The notes below the pieces were generated by a model. It searched no databases and was not told where the DNA came from. It saw only the letters and a list, made by a program, of their open reading frames with translations. A stretch of DNA of 64,000 nucleotides from Campylobacter fetus subsp. fetus (GTDB lineage Bacteria > Campylobacterota > Campylobacteria > Campylobacterales > Campylobacteraceae): positions 868,001 to 932,000 of the forward strand of contig NZ_LS483431.1 of assembly GCF_900475935.1 (NCBI RefSeq), written 5' to 3'. The translations under genes were made by a program, and so were the position numbers. Below are positions 18,717 to 27,106 of the stretch, piece after piece (the first letter of the stretch is position 1; every line of letters begins with the position of its first letter).

Positions 18717-20137
18717 ACGCACATGAAGATATAATCATACAAAAGCTAGCCGATAAGCAGATGAGAGCGAATCTAGACTCTGCAATGCATACTCTTCAAA
18801 CAAATAGAGCAAAACTGATAAATGCGAATTTCAAAGACTGGCAAGGTCTTAGACAAAAAGGTAAATTTGTAAAACAAAAAGCTTTAAATACTTTGGGCGA
18901 AAGACTCATTGAATTCGAGAAAAATGCTACTGACAATGGATTTAAAATCCACTGGGCATCTACGGCGGAAGAAGCTTGCGAAATCATATATAATCTGATG
19001 GTAGATAAAGGTATAGATACTATTTTAAAAGGTAAATCCATGGCTAGTGAGGAGATTCATTTAAATCACTACTTAGAAGATAGAGGAATGAAACCTTTTG
19101 AAACCGACCTTGGAGAAGTTATAATACAGCTTATCGGAGAACCTCCTGTTCATATAGTTGTTCCAGCTATCCATAAAAATCGTTATGAAATAGGTGAAAT
19201 ATTTCATGAGAAATGGGGTGCAAAAAAAGAAAGCGAACCGGAAAAATTAAATGCTATAGCTAGACAAAAAATGAGAGAAGAGTTTAAAACTCTTAAAATG
19301 GGATTAAGCGGAGTGAATTTCGCCCTTTCAAAAGAAGGTGCAATATGGCTGATAGAAAATGAAGGTAACGGGAGGATGTGTACGACTATGCCGGATATAT
19401 TAGTTAGTATCTGCGGTATAGAAAAAGTAGTTGAATCCATAGAAGACGCCGCCACTACAGACACCCTGCTTTCGCCAAGTGCTACTGGACAGTTTATTAC
19501 TAATTATAACAACATAATCTCAGGACCGCGCCGAGACGGCGAACTTGACGGTCCTCGAGAGTGCCATATAATTCTTTTAGATAACAACAGAACAAATATG
19601 TTAGCGCATGAAGAGTATAGCGAAGCACTTAGGTGTATTAGATGCGGTGCTTGTATGAATTTTTGTCCCGTATATGATAAGATCGGCGGTCATAGCTATA
19701 GAGCGGTATATCCGGGACCCATAGGAGAAGTTATAAGTCCTCAAATATTCGGTATGGATAATTATGGAGATATAGTCTCTCTTTGTTCGCTTTGTGGTAG
19801 ATGTTCGGAAGTATGCCCGGTAGAAATTCCATTAGCGGATCTTATACGAAAATTAAGAAGAGATAAGATCGGCGAAGGTAAAAATCCGCCTATGGGAACA
19901 TCAAATTTAGAAAAAAATAGAGCCGAACAAATAGCATTTAAAGGTTATTCCGCTATGGCAACCAACGGATTTATCTGGAGAACAGCTATGAAAAGCGCAG
20001 GAATATTTAGCAGTATATTACAAAACGGTAGATGGATGCCAGTAATAAGTAACTGGTTAAACTATAAAGATCTTCCGGATTTTAAATACGATTTACACAA
20101 AGAGATTAAACAGATACAAGGGGTTAGATATGAGTAG
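18713..20137 (+). CDS. lutB: L-lactate utilization protein LutB (iron-sulfur subunit)
   Basis: This is the central subunit of the LutABC lactate oxidase. I chose ATG 18713, which overlaps lutA by ATGA and follows GGAGG; longer in-frame starts lie within lutA. The 474 residues contain an N-terminal LUD domain (about 60-290) and a ferredoxin-like segment with two [4Fe-4S] motifs, CIRCGACMNFCPVY and CSLCGRCSEVCPVEIP, followed by the family's C-terminal tail. Length and motifs are complete. The final 8 bases overlap lutC. Confidence 0.96.
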   Translation: MNAHEDIIIQKLADKQMRANLDSAMHTLQTNRAKLINANFKDWQGLRQKGKFVKQKALNTLGERLIEFEKNATDNGFKIHWASTAEEACEIIYNLMVDKGIDTILKGKSMASEEIHLNHYLEDRGMKPFETDLGEVIIQLIGEPPVHIVVPAIHKNRYEIGEIFHEKWGAKKESEPEKLNAIARQKMREEFKTLKMGLSGVNFALSKEGAIWLIENEGNGRMCTTMPDILVSICGIEKVVESIEDAATTDTLLSPSATGQFITNYNNIISGPRRDGELDGPRECHIILLDNNRTNMLAHEEYSEALRCIRCGACMNFCPVYDKIGGHSYRAVYPGPIGEVISPQIFGMDNYGDIVSLCSLCGRCSEVCPVEIPLADLIRKLRRDKIGEGKNPPMGTSNLEKNRAEQIAFKGYSAMATNGFIWRTAMKSAGIFSSILQNGRWMPVISNWLNYKDLPDFKYDLHKEIKQIQGVRYE

Positions 20138-20771
20138 CAAAGAGATTATACTAAACAAAATCAAATCTAGCGGATATAAAATGCCAAACATTGACGTAAG
20201 CGCTCCTAGTCAGAATCCATCAAGTCATATAATTAGCTCAGATGACGATATATATGCTGAATTTACACAAAGAATCGTAGCAAATAAAGCCTTACTCGTG
20301 GAGAGTTCGCCTGAAAAATTAAATGAAGATATTCAAAAAATTATCGACAAAGAGACGGTAAAAAATCTGATTTATCCAGATTCTCTTAGTTTTGATGTTG
20401 CAAATTTAAATATAGAAAATAAATTTAAATTTGATAAACCGGTAGATGGATTTAAGGCTCAGATATTCGACTATGATGTAAGTATTATAGATGCTAGAGG
20501 AGGTGTAAGTTCGCACGGAGTAGCTTGCATAGCATCTTCAAAGTCTCAACCAAGACTTCTAAGCTTAACTCCAAAAGTCTGCATAGCTCTTATCAAAAAA
20601 GATAGCATAGTAAAATCGCTTTGCGATATGCTAAATAAGATAAAAAAAGAAGACGGAAAACTGCCTACAAACGTAGTTTTTATATCAGGACCTAGCAGAA
20701 CAAGCGACATAGAGTTGCAGCTAGTTCTAGGAGTTCACGGATCGCAGATATTTTACGCCGTTACATATTAA
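20130..20771 (+). CDS. lutC: L-lactate utilization protein LutC (LUD domain)
   Basis: This 213-residue protein has a single LUD domain. Visible family features are DARGGVSSHGVACIASS in the middle and the C-terminal VVFISGPSRTSDIELQLVLGVHGSQ, close to the GPSxTxDIE..GVHGP signature. It completes the LutABC complex. It overlaps lutB by 8 bases and is followed by a bidirectional terminator. No lactate permease gene is in the window. Confidence 0.95.
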   Translation: MSSKEIILNKIKSSGYKMPNIDVSAPSQNPSSHIISSDDDIYAEFTQRIVANKALLVESSPEKLNEDIQKIIDKETVKNLIYPDSLSFDVANLNIENKFKFDKPVDGFKAQIFDYDVSIIDARGGVSSHGVACIASSKSQPRLLSLTPKVCIALIKKDSIVKSLCDMLNKIKKEDGKLPTNVVFISGPSRTSDIELQLVLGVHGSQIFYAVTY

Positions 20772-20803
20772 GTTTAAATGATTTCATTTAAAATACAGAG
20801 TGA

Positions 20804-20832
20804 GATTAAGCTAAATTAAATTTAGCTTAATC
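20804..20832. terminator. Bidirectional terminator between lutC and the NlpC lipoprotein gene
   Basis: A perfect 29-base palindrome (14-base arms starting GATTAAGCTAAATT, one central A) lies between the two convergent genes. AT-rich flanks supply T-runs on both sides. It is well placed to end both transcripts. Confidence 0.75.
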
Positions 20833-20860
20833 AAATTTAAAATACTATTTTCGATTTTAA

Positions 20861-21490
20861 TTAGTTTATTTTAAGAGTTTTGTCTACTTTGCCAAAACCG
20901 GCAAATTTATTGGATACTAAGCAAGATTTTGATTGGCATTTTGTAATAATATATGCATTTACTTTTTTACCGTTTATCATATGTAAATTTTTGTATTTTA
21001 AATTCATAACGCTTTTTATATTTTTTCCGCTTGTATTATGAACAAAACTTATGGTTCCGTTAGAATTTATATCTTGAATAATACCTAAATGTGTGATTTT
21101 TTTCTGTTTGCTTGTTTTTGTGTTGTGAGTAGTGTTACTAAAAAATACTAGATCGCCCGGTTTAGGATCGATAAAATATATTTTATTTTGTGATTTATAT
21201 AAATTAAAAATAGCTTGTGATTTTCTTCCTTCTTTATCATAAAAATTATCGAGCTCACTAGAATTAAAATATATACTATTACTATCTTGATTTACTAAAC
21301 TAACAAATCCGGAACAATCTTTGCCTAATTTTTTATTTATATATTTACTTAAATTTACGTTATATACGTTATTGAACTCATATTGATGAAATTTACCTGC
21401 ACTCTGGCTTGTAGGCGGTGTAGTTTTAAAAGAACAACCAGCAAATATAAAAGCGCCGGCAACTCCTACTATCACGGTCTTTAAAGTCAT
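20861..21490 (-). CDS. NlpC/P60 family lipoprotein (putative peptidoglycan endopeptidase)
   Basis: This 209-residue protein has a lipoprotein signal peptide with lipobox FAGC, lipidated cysteine at residue 19. The NlpC/P60 catalytic cysteine is in GKDCSGFV (Cys59), the histidine in KITHLGII (about residue 137), and a third polar residue is likely in FVHNTSG. PKPGDLVFF before the histidine is the usual family sequence. Such enzymes cut peptide stems in peptidoglycan. It is longer between Cys and His than E. coli Spr, so the exact subfamily is open. Divergent from murA. Confidence 0.85.
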   Translation of the reverse strand: MTLKTVIVGVAGAFIFAGCSFKTTPPTSQSAGKFHQYEFNNVYNVNLSKYINKKLGKDCSGFVSLVNQDSNSIYFNSSELDNFYDKEGRKSQAIFNLYKSQNKIYFIDPKPGDLVFFSNTTHNTKTSKQKKITHLGIIQDINSNGTISFVHNTSGKNIKSVMNLKYKNLHMINGKKVNAYIITKCQSKSCLVSNKFAGFGKVDKTLKIN

Positions 21491-21564
21491 ATAATATCCT
21501 AAATGATTGATAAAAAATTTTTAAAATTGTACCAAAATATTCTTAATTGTAAGCATAAATATAG

Positions 21565-21570
21565 TATAAT
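21565..21570 (+). promoter_or_regulatory. murA promoter -10 box
   Basis: TATAAT preceded by ATAG lies 25 bases before the murA ATG; AAAGG is the ribosome binding site. Confidence 0.5.
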
Positions 21571-21595
21571 CATACTTATTTTTTAAAGGTTTATT

Positions 21596-22855
21596 ATGGA
21601 TTATTTGGAGATAAAAGGTGGAAAAAAGCTATTTGGTAGCGTTTATATAAGCGGAGCAAAAAACGCCGCGCTTCCGCTTATTGCTATGAGTATTTTAGCA
21701 AAAAATGATGTTGTGATAAGAAATATTCCACAAGTTGCGGATATAAAAACGCTTATAAAACTTTTGCAAAACTTAGGCGCAGTTTATAAATTTGAAAACC
21801 TTGATTTAGTTATAAATACAACTACCATTAATTCTACAAAAGCTACATATGACATCGTACGTAAAATGCGAGCCTCTATACTTGTGTTAGGTCCTTTGTT
21901 AGCTAGATTTGGTCATTGTGAAGTTTCACTTCCTGGAGGCTGTGCGATTGGCGCTAGACCTATAGATCTCCATTTAAGTGCACTTGAAAAAATGGGTGCA
22001 AATATAGAAATAAAAGACGGTTATGTTATAGCAAGAGCAAAAGACGGCTTAAAAGGCGCAAATATAATATTTGATAAAATAACAGTTACTGGAACCGAAA
22101 ATATAGTTATGGCAGCAGCTCTTGCAAGAGGAACGACTAAAATTTTAAACGCAGCAAAAGAACCTGAAGTCGTGCAAGTATGTCAAATTCTAAATGATAG
22201 CGGTATAAAAATAGAAGGTATCGGCACAAATGAACTTACTATTTATGGTGGCGGCGGTGAGTTATTAAATTTAAATAAAATATGCGTTATACCAGATAGA
22301 ATCGAAGCTGGAACATATCTTTGCGCTGCTGCTATAGCAGGAGGAGAGATAACATTAAAACAAGTAGAGCCAAATCATTTGGTTTCTGTTTTAGGAAAAT
22401 TAAGCGATATGGGCGTAAATTTTGAACTCGGAGATAAAAGTATCAAAGTCATATCGAATGCAAAATTAAGCCCCGTACAAATTATCACAACTGAATTTCC
22501 AGGATTTCCTACCGATATGCAAGCTCAATTTATGGCTTTAGCTTGCGTGGCAAATGGTGTAAGCACAATTGATGAAAGGCTATTTGAAAATCGTTTTATG
22601 CATGCAAGCGAATTAAATCGTATGGGTGCAGATATAAAATTAAACGGACACATAGCTACTGTTAGCGGCGTTAGCTTAAATGGAGCAGACGTAATGGCTA
22701 CTGACTTAAGAGCGAGTTCGGCTCTTGTTCTAGCTGCTCTTGTAGCAAACGGAACTACTAGAGTTCATAGAATTTATCACTTAGACCGCGGTTATGAAAA
22801 CTTAGAAATAAAACTTCAAAGCCTTGGAGCAGATATAAAAAGACTTAGCGAATAA
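21596..22855 (+). CDS. murA: UDP-N-acetylglucosamine 1-carboxyvinyltransferase
   Basis: MurA transfers enolpyruvate from PEP to UDP-GlcNAc, the first committed step of peptidoglycan synthesis, and is the fosfomycin target. The 419-residue length is normal. SGAKNAALP carries the conserved KN near residue 22, and the catalytic, fosfomycin-binding cysteine is in [15 protein letters not shown] at about residue 117, so the enzyme is of the sensitive Cys type. [15 protein letters not shown] near the C-terminus is also characteristic. moeA follows after 11 bases. Confidence 0.98.
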   Translation: MDYLEIKGGKKLFGSVYISGAKNAALPLIAMSILAKNDVVIRNIPQVADIKTLIKLLQNLGAVYKFENLDLVINTTTINSTKATYDIVRKMRASILVLGPLLARFGHCEVSLPGGCAIGARPIDLHLSALEKMGANIEIKDGYVIARAKDGLKGANIIFDKITVTGTENIVMAAALARGTTKILNAAKEPEVVQVCQILNDSGIKIEGIGTNELTIYGGGGELLNLNKICVIPDRIEAGTYLCAAAIAGGEITLKQVEPNHLVSVLGKLSDMGVNFELGDKSIKVISNAKLSPVQIITTEFPGFPTDMQAQFMALACVANGVSTIDERLFENRFMHASELNRMGADIKLNGHIATVSGVSLNGADVMATDLRASSALVLAALVANGTTRVHRIYHLDRGYENLEIKLQSLGADIKRLSE

Positions 22856-22866
22856 AGGATTATTAA

Positions 22867-24045
22867 ATGGATGTTAAAAGCGTATTTGAAACAATTTCAA
22901 ATTTAAAACCGGTGGAAAATTATGAGTTTATCAGTTTAGATACGGCTTTTGGAAGAGTTCTAGCTAGCGACATTATCGCCGTTAAACCCTTACCTGCTTT
23001 TGATAACTCGGCTCTTGATGGATATGCTTTTAATTATAATGATAGAAAAAATCCTCTTTTGATAAAAGGAACTATATTTGCAGGCGATAAAAAAGAGTAT
23101 CGCATAGAAAAGAATGAATGTTATAAAATAATGACCGGAGCTATTTTTCCAACTAGATCAGATACCGTAATGATGGTAGAAGATGAGAGTTTTGATGAAA
23201 ATGGATATCTTATTATAAAAGACAACGTAAAAAAAGATAATGCCAGAAAAATGGCTGGAGAAGAAGCTAAGATAGGCGATATTTTACTGTATAAAAACGA
23301 ACTGCTAACTCCTGCTAACATCATGCTTTTGGCAGCTCAAGGTATCAGCTATGTAAAAGTTTTTTCAAATTTGAAAATAGCTATTTTTAGCAGTGGAGAT
23401 GAGATAAACGAACCATGGCAAAACTCTGATGAAAGATCTATTTATAATGCAAATGCTTTTGGAGTGCTTGCTATGTTGAAACAAAATGGATTTGATGCTG
23501 AGTACAAAGGTATATTAAAAGATGAGAAAAATATCCTAAAAGAGCAGATAAAAAATGCGAAGAATTACGATGTTTTGATTACTAGCGGAGGTGCTAGTAA
23601 AGGAGAAGCGGATTTTATGCAAAGCGTACTTTTAGAACTAGGATTCAAAGAGATATTTTCAAGTATCGATGTGCGTCCGGCCAAACCTACAAAACTATAC
23701 CAAAACGATTCACAAATAGTATTTATTTTACCAGGAAATCCGATGGCGTGTTTTATGGGATGCTTTTTATCTGTCGTTCCTGCTATAAAAAAACTTTGCG
23801 GATTTAATGAATTTTTACATAAAACATACAAAGCTAAATTTAAAGGAAATTTAAAACTCAAACCTACTCGTGCAAATATTGTAATAGGTCGTTATGAAAA
23901 CGGTGAGTTTATAGTGACAAATGAAAATAAATTTAGTCCTGCGATGATAATACCTATATCTATCTCTAATGCGATATATATTTCAAGTATCGGAGAAGGC
24001 GAAATTTCTGACCAAGAAATAGTTGAAATATATAAATTATCTTGA
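22867..24045 (+). CDS. moeA: Molybdopterin molybdenumtransferase
   Basis: MoeA inserts molybdate (or tungstate) into adenylylated molybdopterin, needed for enzymes such as formate dehydrogenase and nitrate reductase. The 392-residue protein shows PLPAFDNSALDGYAF (about residues 42-56), MTGAIFP near 90, IFSSGDEI, the MPTb-like core DVLITSGGASKGEADF, and RPAKPTK followed by LPGNPMACFMGCF. AAAGGA precedes the ATG. The stop codon is shared with the -35 box of the tRNA promoter. Confidence 0.96.
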   Translation: MDVKSVFETISNLKPVENYEFISLDTAFGRVLASDIIAVKPLPAFDNSALDGYAFNYNDRKNPLLIKGTIFAGDKKEYRIEKNECYKIMTGAIFPTRSDTVMMVEDESFDENGYLIIKDNVKKDNARKMAGEEAKIGDILLYKNELLTPANIMLLAAQGISYVKVFSNLKIAIFSSGDEINEPWQNSDERSIYNANAFGVLAMLKQNGFDAEYKGILKDEKNILKEQIKNAKNYDVLITSGGASKGEADFMQSVLLELGFKEIFSSIDVRPAKPTKLYQNDSQIVFILPGNPMACFMGCFLSVVPAIKKLCGFNEFLHKTYKAKFKGNLKLKPTRANIVIGRYENGEFIVTNENKFSPAMIIPISISNAIYISSIGEGEISDQEIVEIYKLS

Positions 24046-24070
24046 CTTATGAGCAAAAATATGGTAAAAT
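24042..24070 (+). promoter_or_regulatory. tRNA-Gly promoter
   Basis: TTGACT (24042-24047) and TAAAAT (24065-24070) are separated by exactly 17 bases, a near-consensus sigma-70 promoter. Transcription should begin near 24077, about 15 bases before the tRNA. The -35 box overlaps the moeA stop codon. Confidence 0.75.
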
Positions 24071-24091
24071 CACGCTTCCAAAACGATACAA

Positions 24092-24166
24092 GCGGGAATA
24101 GCTCAGGGGTAGAGCACAACCTTGCCAAGGTTGGGGTCGCGAGTTCGAATCTCGTTTCCCGCTCCA
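24092..24166 (+). tRNA. tRNA-Gly (GCC anticodon)
   Basis: The 75-base sequence folds as a complete cloverleaf: acceptor stem GCGGGAA / TTCCCGC, D-arm with AGCTCAGGGGTAGAGC, anticodon arm with TTGCCAA (anticodon GCC), T-arm CGAGTTCGAATCTCG, discriminator T and encoded CCA at 24164-24166. Its 3' end touches the coding region of flgA directly. Confidence 0.98.
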
Positions 24167-24825
24167 TCTTTATACTTATCACTATTTTTATCATATTTTC
24201 ACATAATCTTTTTGCTCTTACTTTAGCCGAATCTTTAAAAATTAAGATCAAAGAAGATATTCCAAATGCTACTATAAATTCGATTTCGATAGAAAAACCT
24301 AGCTCCTTGCCGCAAGATTTTTCTTCATATAAGCTAAAAGATATTTTTATATTATCTATTAGAAGTAATGATGGAAACTTTAGGGCTCTTTATGAAATGC
24401 CAAATAAACTAAATAAAAGCATATTTTTTAAATTTAAAATAGACGCCAACGTAAATGTTTTAGTTGCTATAAAAGATATAGATAGAGATCATATATTAAA
24501 TTTAAGCGATTATGAACAAAAAAGTGTAAGCTTAAAAGAGTATGACAAAGAGGCGCTAAAAGAAGCTCCGAAAAATATAAAACTTATAACAAGAACTAGA
24601 ATTAAACGAGGTAAAATTCTGACAAATAGACAGTTTAAAACATTAAGCGATATAAAAAAAGGCGATTTGATAAATGCGGTTTTAAAAGATGGAGCTTTAA
24701 ATATTGAAGTATTGGTAACTGCGTTAGAAGACGGTAACGTAGGAGATATAATCCAAGTTAGAAACGAAAACAACCAAGTTTTTAAAGCTAACGTTATTTC
24801 GAAAAATAGAGTTTTAATAAGGTAA
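24166..24825 (+). CDS. flgA: Flagellar basal body P-ring formation protein FlgA; start codon unresolved
   Basis: FlgA is a periplasmic chaperone for P-ring assembly around the flagellar rod. The open part encodes a hydrophobic signal sequence (IFILITIFIIFSHNLFA) and then about 200 residues ending in the SAF-like region: TRTRIKRGKILTNRQFKTLSDIKKGD, VLVTALEDGNVGDIIQVRN and VFKANVISKNRVLIR, typical of FlgA. No ATG, GTG, TTG or CTG exists in frame between the tRNA and the end of the signal sequence; in-frame ATGs occur only at 24049 and 24061, upstream of the tRNA. I list the frame from the first codon after the tRNA. coaD follows after 3 bases. The product is confident, the start is not. Confidence 0.82.
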   Translation: MFILITIFIIFSHNLFALTLAESLKIKIKEDIPNATINSISIEKPSSLPQDFSSYKLKDIFILSIRSNDGNFRALYEMPNKLNKSIFFKFKIDANVNVLVAIKDIDRDHILNLSDYEQKSVSLKEYDKEALKEAPKNIKLITRTRIKRGKILTNRQFKTLSDIKKGDLINAVLKDGALNIEVLVTALEDGNVGDIIQVRNENNQVFKANVISKNRVLIR

Positions 24826-24828
24826 AAA

Positions 24829-25308
24829 ATGAATAAATCTTGTATATATCCCGGCACGTTTGATCCTATTACAAATGGTCACATGGATGTCATAAAAAGA
24901 GCTTGCAGGGTTTTTGATAATGTTATAGTAGCAGTTGCGTTAAACGAGAGTAAAACGCCTTATTTTTGTTATGAAGAGCGAATCAGCTTAGCAAAAACAG
25001 CCACTAAAGATATACCAAAAGTAAGTGTTATAGGTTTTGATAATCTGCTTGTGGATTTTGCTAAATCAAAAGGTATAAATACGGTAGTTCGCGGTCTTAG
25101 AGCAGTTAGCGACTTTGAGTACGAGCTTCAGATCGGATACGCAAACGCCTCTCTTTGGAGCGAGTTTGAAACTGTATATTTTATGCCGAGTTTAAAAAAT
25201 GCTTTTATATCAAGCTCTATCGTAAGATCCGTGCTAAAGCATGGAGGAGATATAGGAAGTTTAGTTCCTACTAGCGTGTTAGAAGAGATCAAAGGAAAAT
25301 TATGTTAG
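24829..25308 (+). CDS. coaD: Phosphopantetheine adenylyltransferase
   Basis: CoaD makes dephospho-CoA from 4'-phosphopantetheine and ATP, the penultimate step of coenzyme A synthesis. The 159-residue protein has the nucleotidyltransferase motif YPGTFDPITNGHMDVI (TxGH type, about residues 6-21), RGLRAVSDFEYELQ near residue 90 and the ISSSIVR motif near 127-133. Normal length. It overlaps tmk by 7 bases. Confidence 0.97.
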   Translation: MNKSCIYPGTFDPITNGHMDVIKRACRVFDNVIVAVALNESKTPYFCYEERISLAKTATKDIPKVSVIGFDNLLVDFAKSKGINTVVRGLRAVSDFEYELQIGYANASLWSEFETVYFMPSLKNAFISSSIVRSVLKHGGDIGSLVPTSVLEEIKGKLC

Positions 25309-25880
25309 TAAATTTTGAAGGAGTTGATGGCGTCGGAAAATCAACTCAAATTTCACTTTTAAAAGAGTTTAGAAATGACGCCGTGATAACAAAAGAGCCC
25401 GGAGGCACAGAGTTTGGGCTTATGGTTAGGGATTATTTACTTAAAAATGCAAGTAAGATTTCCAATAAAACCGAAATTTTTTTGTTTTTAGCCGATCGTG
25501 CCGAACATTATGAAAAAGTCCTAAAACCCAACTATGCAAATCTCGTTTTAAACGATAGAAGCTTTGTTTCTGGTATGGCTTATGCTATGGCAAATGATAG
25601 CTCTTTAGATATCGGCTTACTTTTGGATCTAAATAAATTTGCGTTAAACGGTGATCTTGGAGATAAATTCGTATTTTTAAAAGCCGATGAAATACTGCTT
25701 AGAAATAGACTATTTAGTCGTGGAACTAGTGATGAGATAGAGATGCGCGGGATTGAGTATTTAATGAGAGTTCAAGGATTTATGAGTATAATACTTTCCG
25801 ATTTAAAGTTTGATGTTTTGGAAATCGATGCCTCGCTTGAGGTTCTTGAAATTCAAGAAAAAATAAGGAAATTTATATGA
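25302..25880 (+). CDS. tmk: Thymidylate kinase
   Basis: Tmk phosphorylates dTMP to dTDP. The 192-residue protein starts MLVNFEGVDGVGKSTQISLL, with the P-loop at residues 7-14, then TKEPGGTEFG (dTMP-binding DRY-like region) and FLADRAEHYEKV, NDRSFVSGMAYAMA. Sequence and length are those of the short epsilonproteobacterial enzymes. It overlaps coaD by 7 and hisS by 4 bases. Confidence 0.95.
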   Translation: MLVNFEGVDGVGKSTQISLLKEFRNDAVITKEPGGTEFGLMVRDYLLKNASKISNKTEIFLFLADRAEHYEKVLKPNYANLVLNDRSFVSGMAYAMANDSSLDIGLLLDLNKFALNGDLGDKFVFLKADEILLRNRLFSRGTSDEIEMRGIEYLMRVQGFMSIILSDLKFDVLEIDASLEVLEIQEKIRKFI

Positions 25881-27106
25881 TAAATGCTCTTCGTGGGATG
25901 AAAGACCTGCTTGATAGCGATGGAAAACTTTATAAATTTATAGTAGAAACTTGCGAACAAATAACAAAAAATTACGGATATGAACTATGCGAAACTCCAA
26001 AGATGGAAGAAACATCACTATTTAAAAGAAGCGTTGGTGAAAGTAGTGATATAGTCGGTAAAGAGATGTATCAGTTTATCGACAAAGGCGGCAACGATGT
26101 CTGCTTAAGACCAGAAGGAACTGCTGGAGTAGTTCGAGCTTTTATAGAAGCTAAATTTGACAAAGCCGGTGGAGTGAAGCGTTATTATTACTATGGCAGT
26201 ATGTTTCGTTACGAAAGACCACAGCGCGGACGCTTAAGAGAGTTCCATCAATTTGGCGTGGAGTGTTTTGGAGAAGCAAGCGTTTATGAAGATGCAAGCG
26301 TCATACTTATGTTAAACGAAATTTTAGATAAATTTGGTATAGAAACTACATTAAAGATAAATTCTCTTGGCGATAGTGAATGTATGCCAAAATACAGACA
26401 AAAATTAATTTCTTTTATAGATGAAAAAAAAGATCAATTGTGCGAGGATTGTCGTCGTAGACTTGTTACAAATCCTATTAGGGTATTAGACTGTAAAAAA
26501 GAACATTGCCAAATACTGCTTAAAAATGCACCGCTTATAACTGAAAATTTAAACGAAGAGTGTTACAGTGAATTTGAACAACTAAAAGACATTTTAACTA
26601 AAAATGGAGTTAAATTTGAAGTAGATGGAAGACTTGTTCGAGGGCTTGATTACTACTGTAAAACCGCGTTTGAGTTTGTAAGCGATGAAATAGGCTCTAA
26701 AAGTGCGGTAGCAGGAGGTGGAAGATATGATAGATTAGTCGATTTTTTAGGCGGAAAATCTACTCCTGCAGTAGGCTGGGCTATGGGAATAGAACGTATA
26801 ATGGAGATATTAAAACAAAAAGATATGCCTAATTCTAGAGATGGTATTTATATCTGTGCTTTAGATAAAAAATATATAGATGAAATTTATAAAATAGGCT
26901 TTAAACTCAGGAAAAACTATAAAGTAGAGATATCTTATGAAGCCAAAAGTCCAAATAAACATCTAAATTTAGCAGATAAAAAATTTGCTAAACTATTTTT
27001 ATGCATGGGTGAAGATGAAGCCAAAAACGGTGAAATTTGGTATAAAAATTTAGAAAATAAAAATGAAAAGCGTATAAAGATTTTAAATTTAGAAGGTGAA
27101 TTATGA
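25877..27106 (+). CDS. hisS: Histidyl-tRNA synthetase
   Basis: A class II aminoacyl-tRNA synthetase of 409 residues. It begins INALRGMKDLL, with motif 2 at MFRYERPQRGRLREFHQFGVE (about residues 108-128), the histidine-specific RGLDYYCKTAFEF and GGGRYDRL, motif 3 at VGWAMGIERIMEIL, and a C-terminal anticodon-binding domain. It overlaps tmk and speA by 4 bases each. Confidence 0.98.
   Translation: MINALRGMKDLLDSDGKLYKFIVETCEQITKNYGYELCETPKMEETSLFKRSVGESSDIVGKEMYQFIDKGGNDVCLRPEGTAGVVRAFIEAKFDKAGGVKRYYYYGSMFRYERPQRGRLREFHQFGVECFGEASVYEDASVILMLNEILDKFGIETTLKINSLGDSECMPKYRQKLISFIDEKKDQLCEDCRRRLVTNPIRVLDCKKEHCQILLKNAPLITENLNEECYSEFEQLKDILTKNGVKFEVDGRLVRGLDYYCKTAFEFVSDEIGSKSAVAGGGRYDRLVDFLGGKSTPAVGWAMGIERIMEILKQKDMPNSRDGIYICALDKKYIDEIYKIGFKLRKNYKVEISYEAKSPNKHLNLADKKFAKLFLCMGEDEAKNGEIWYKNLENKNEKRIKILNLEGEL

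Noticed and set aside
24049-24825. flgA starting at ATG 24049
   Set aside because: It would translate the entire tRNA, has no ribosome site, and lies upstream of the predicted transcription start. It is kept only as one hypothesis in the findings.
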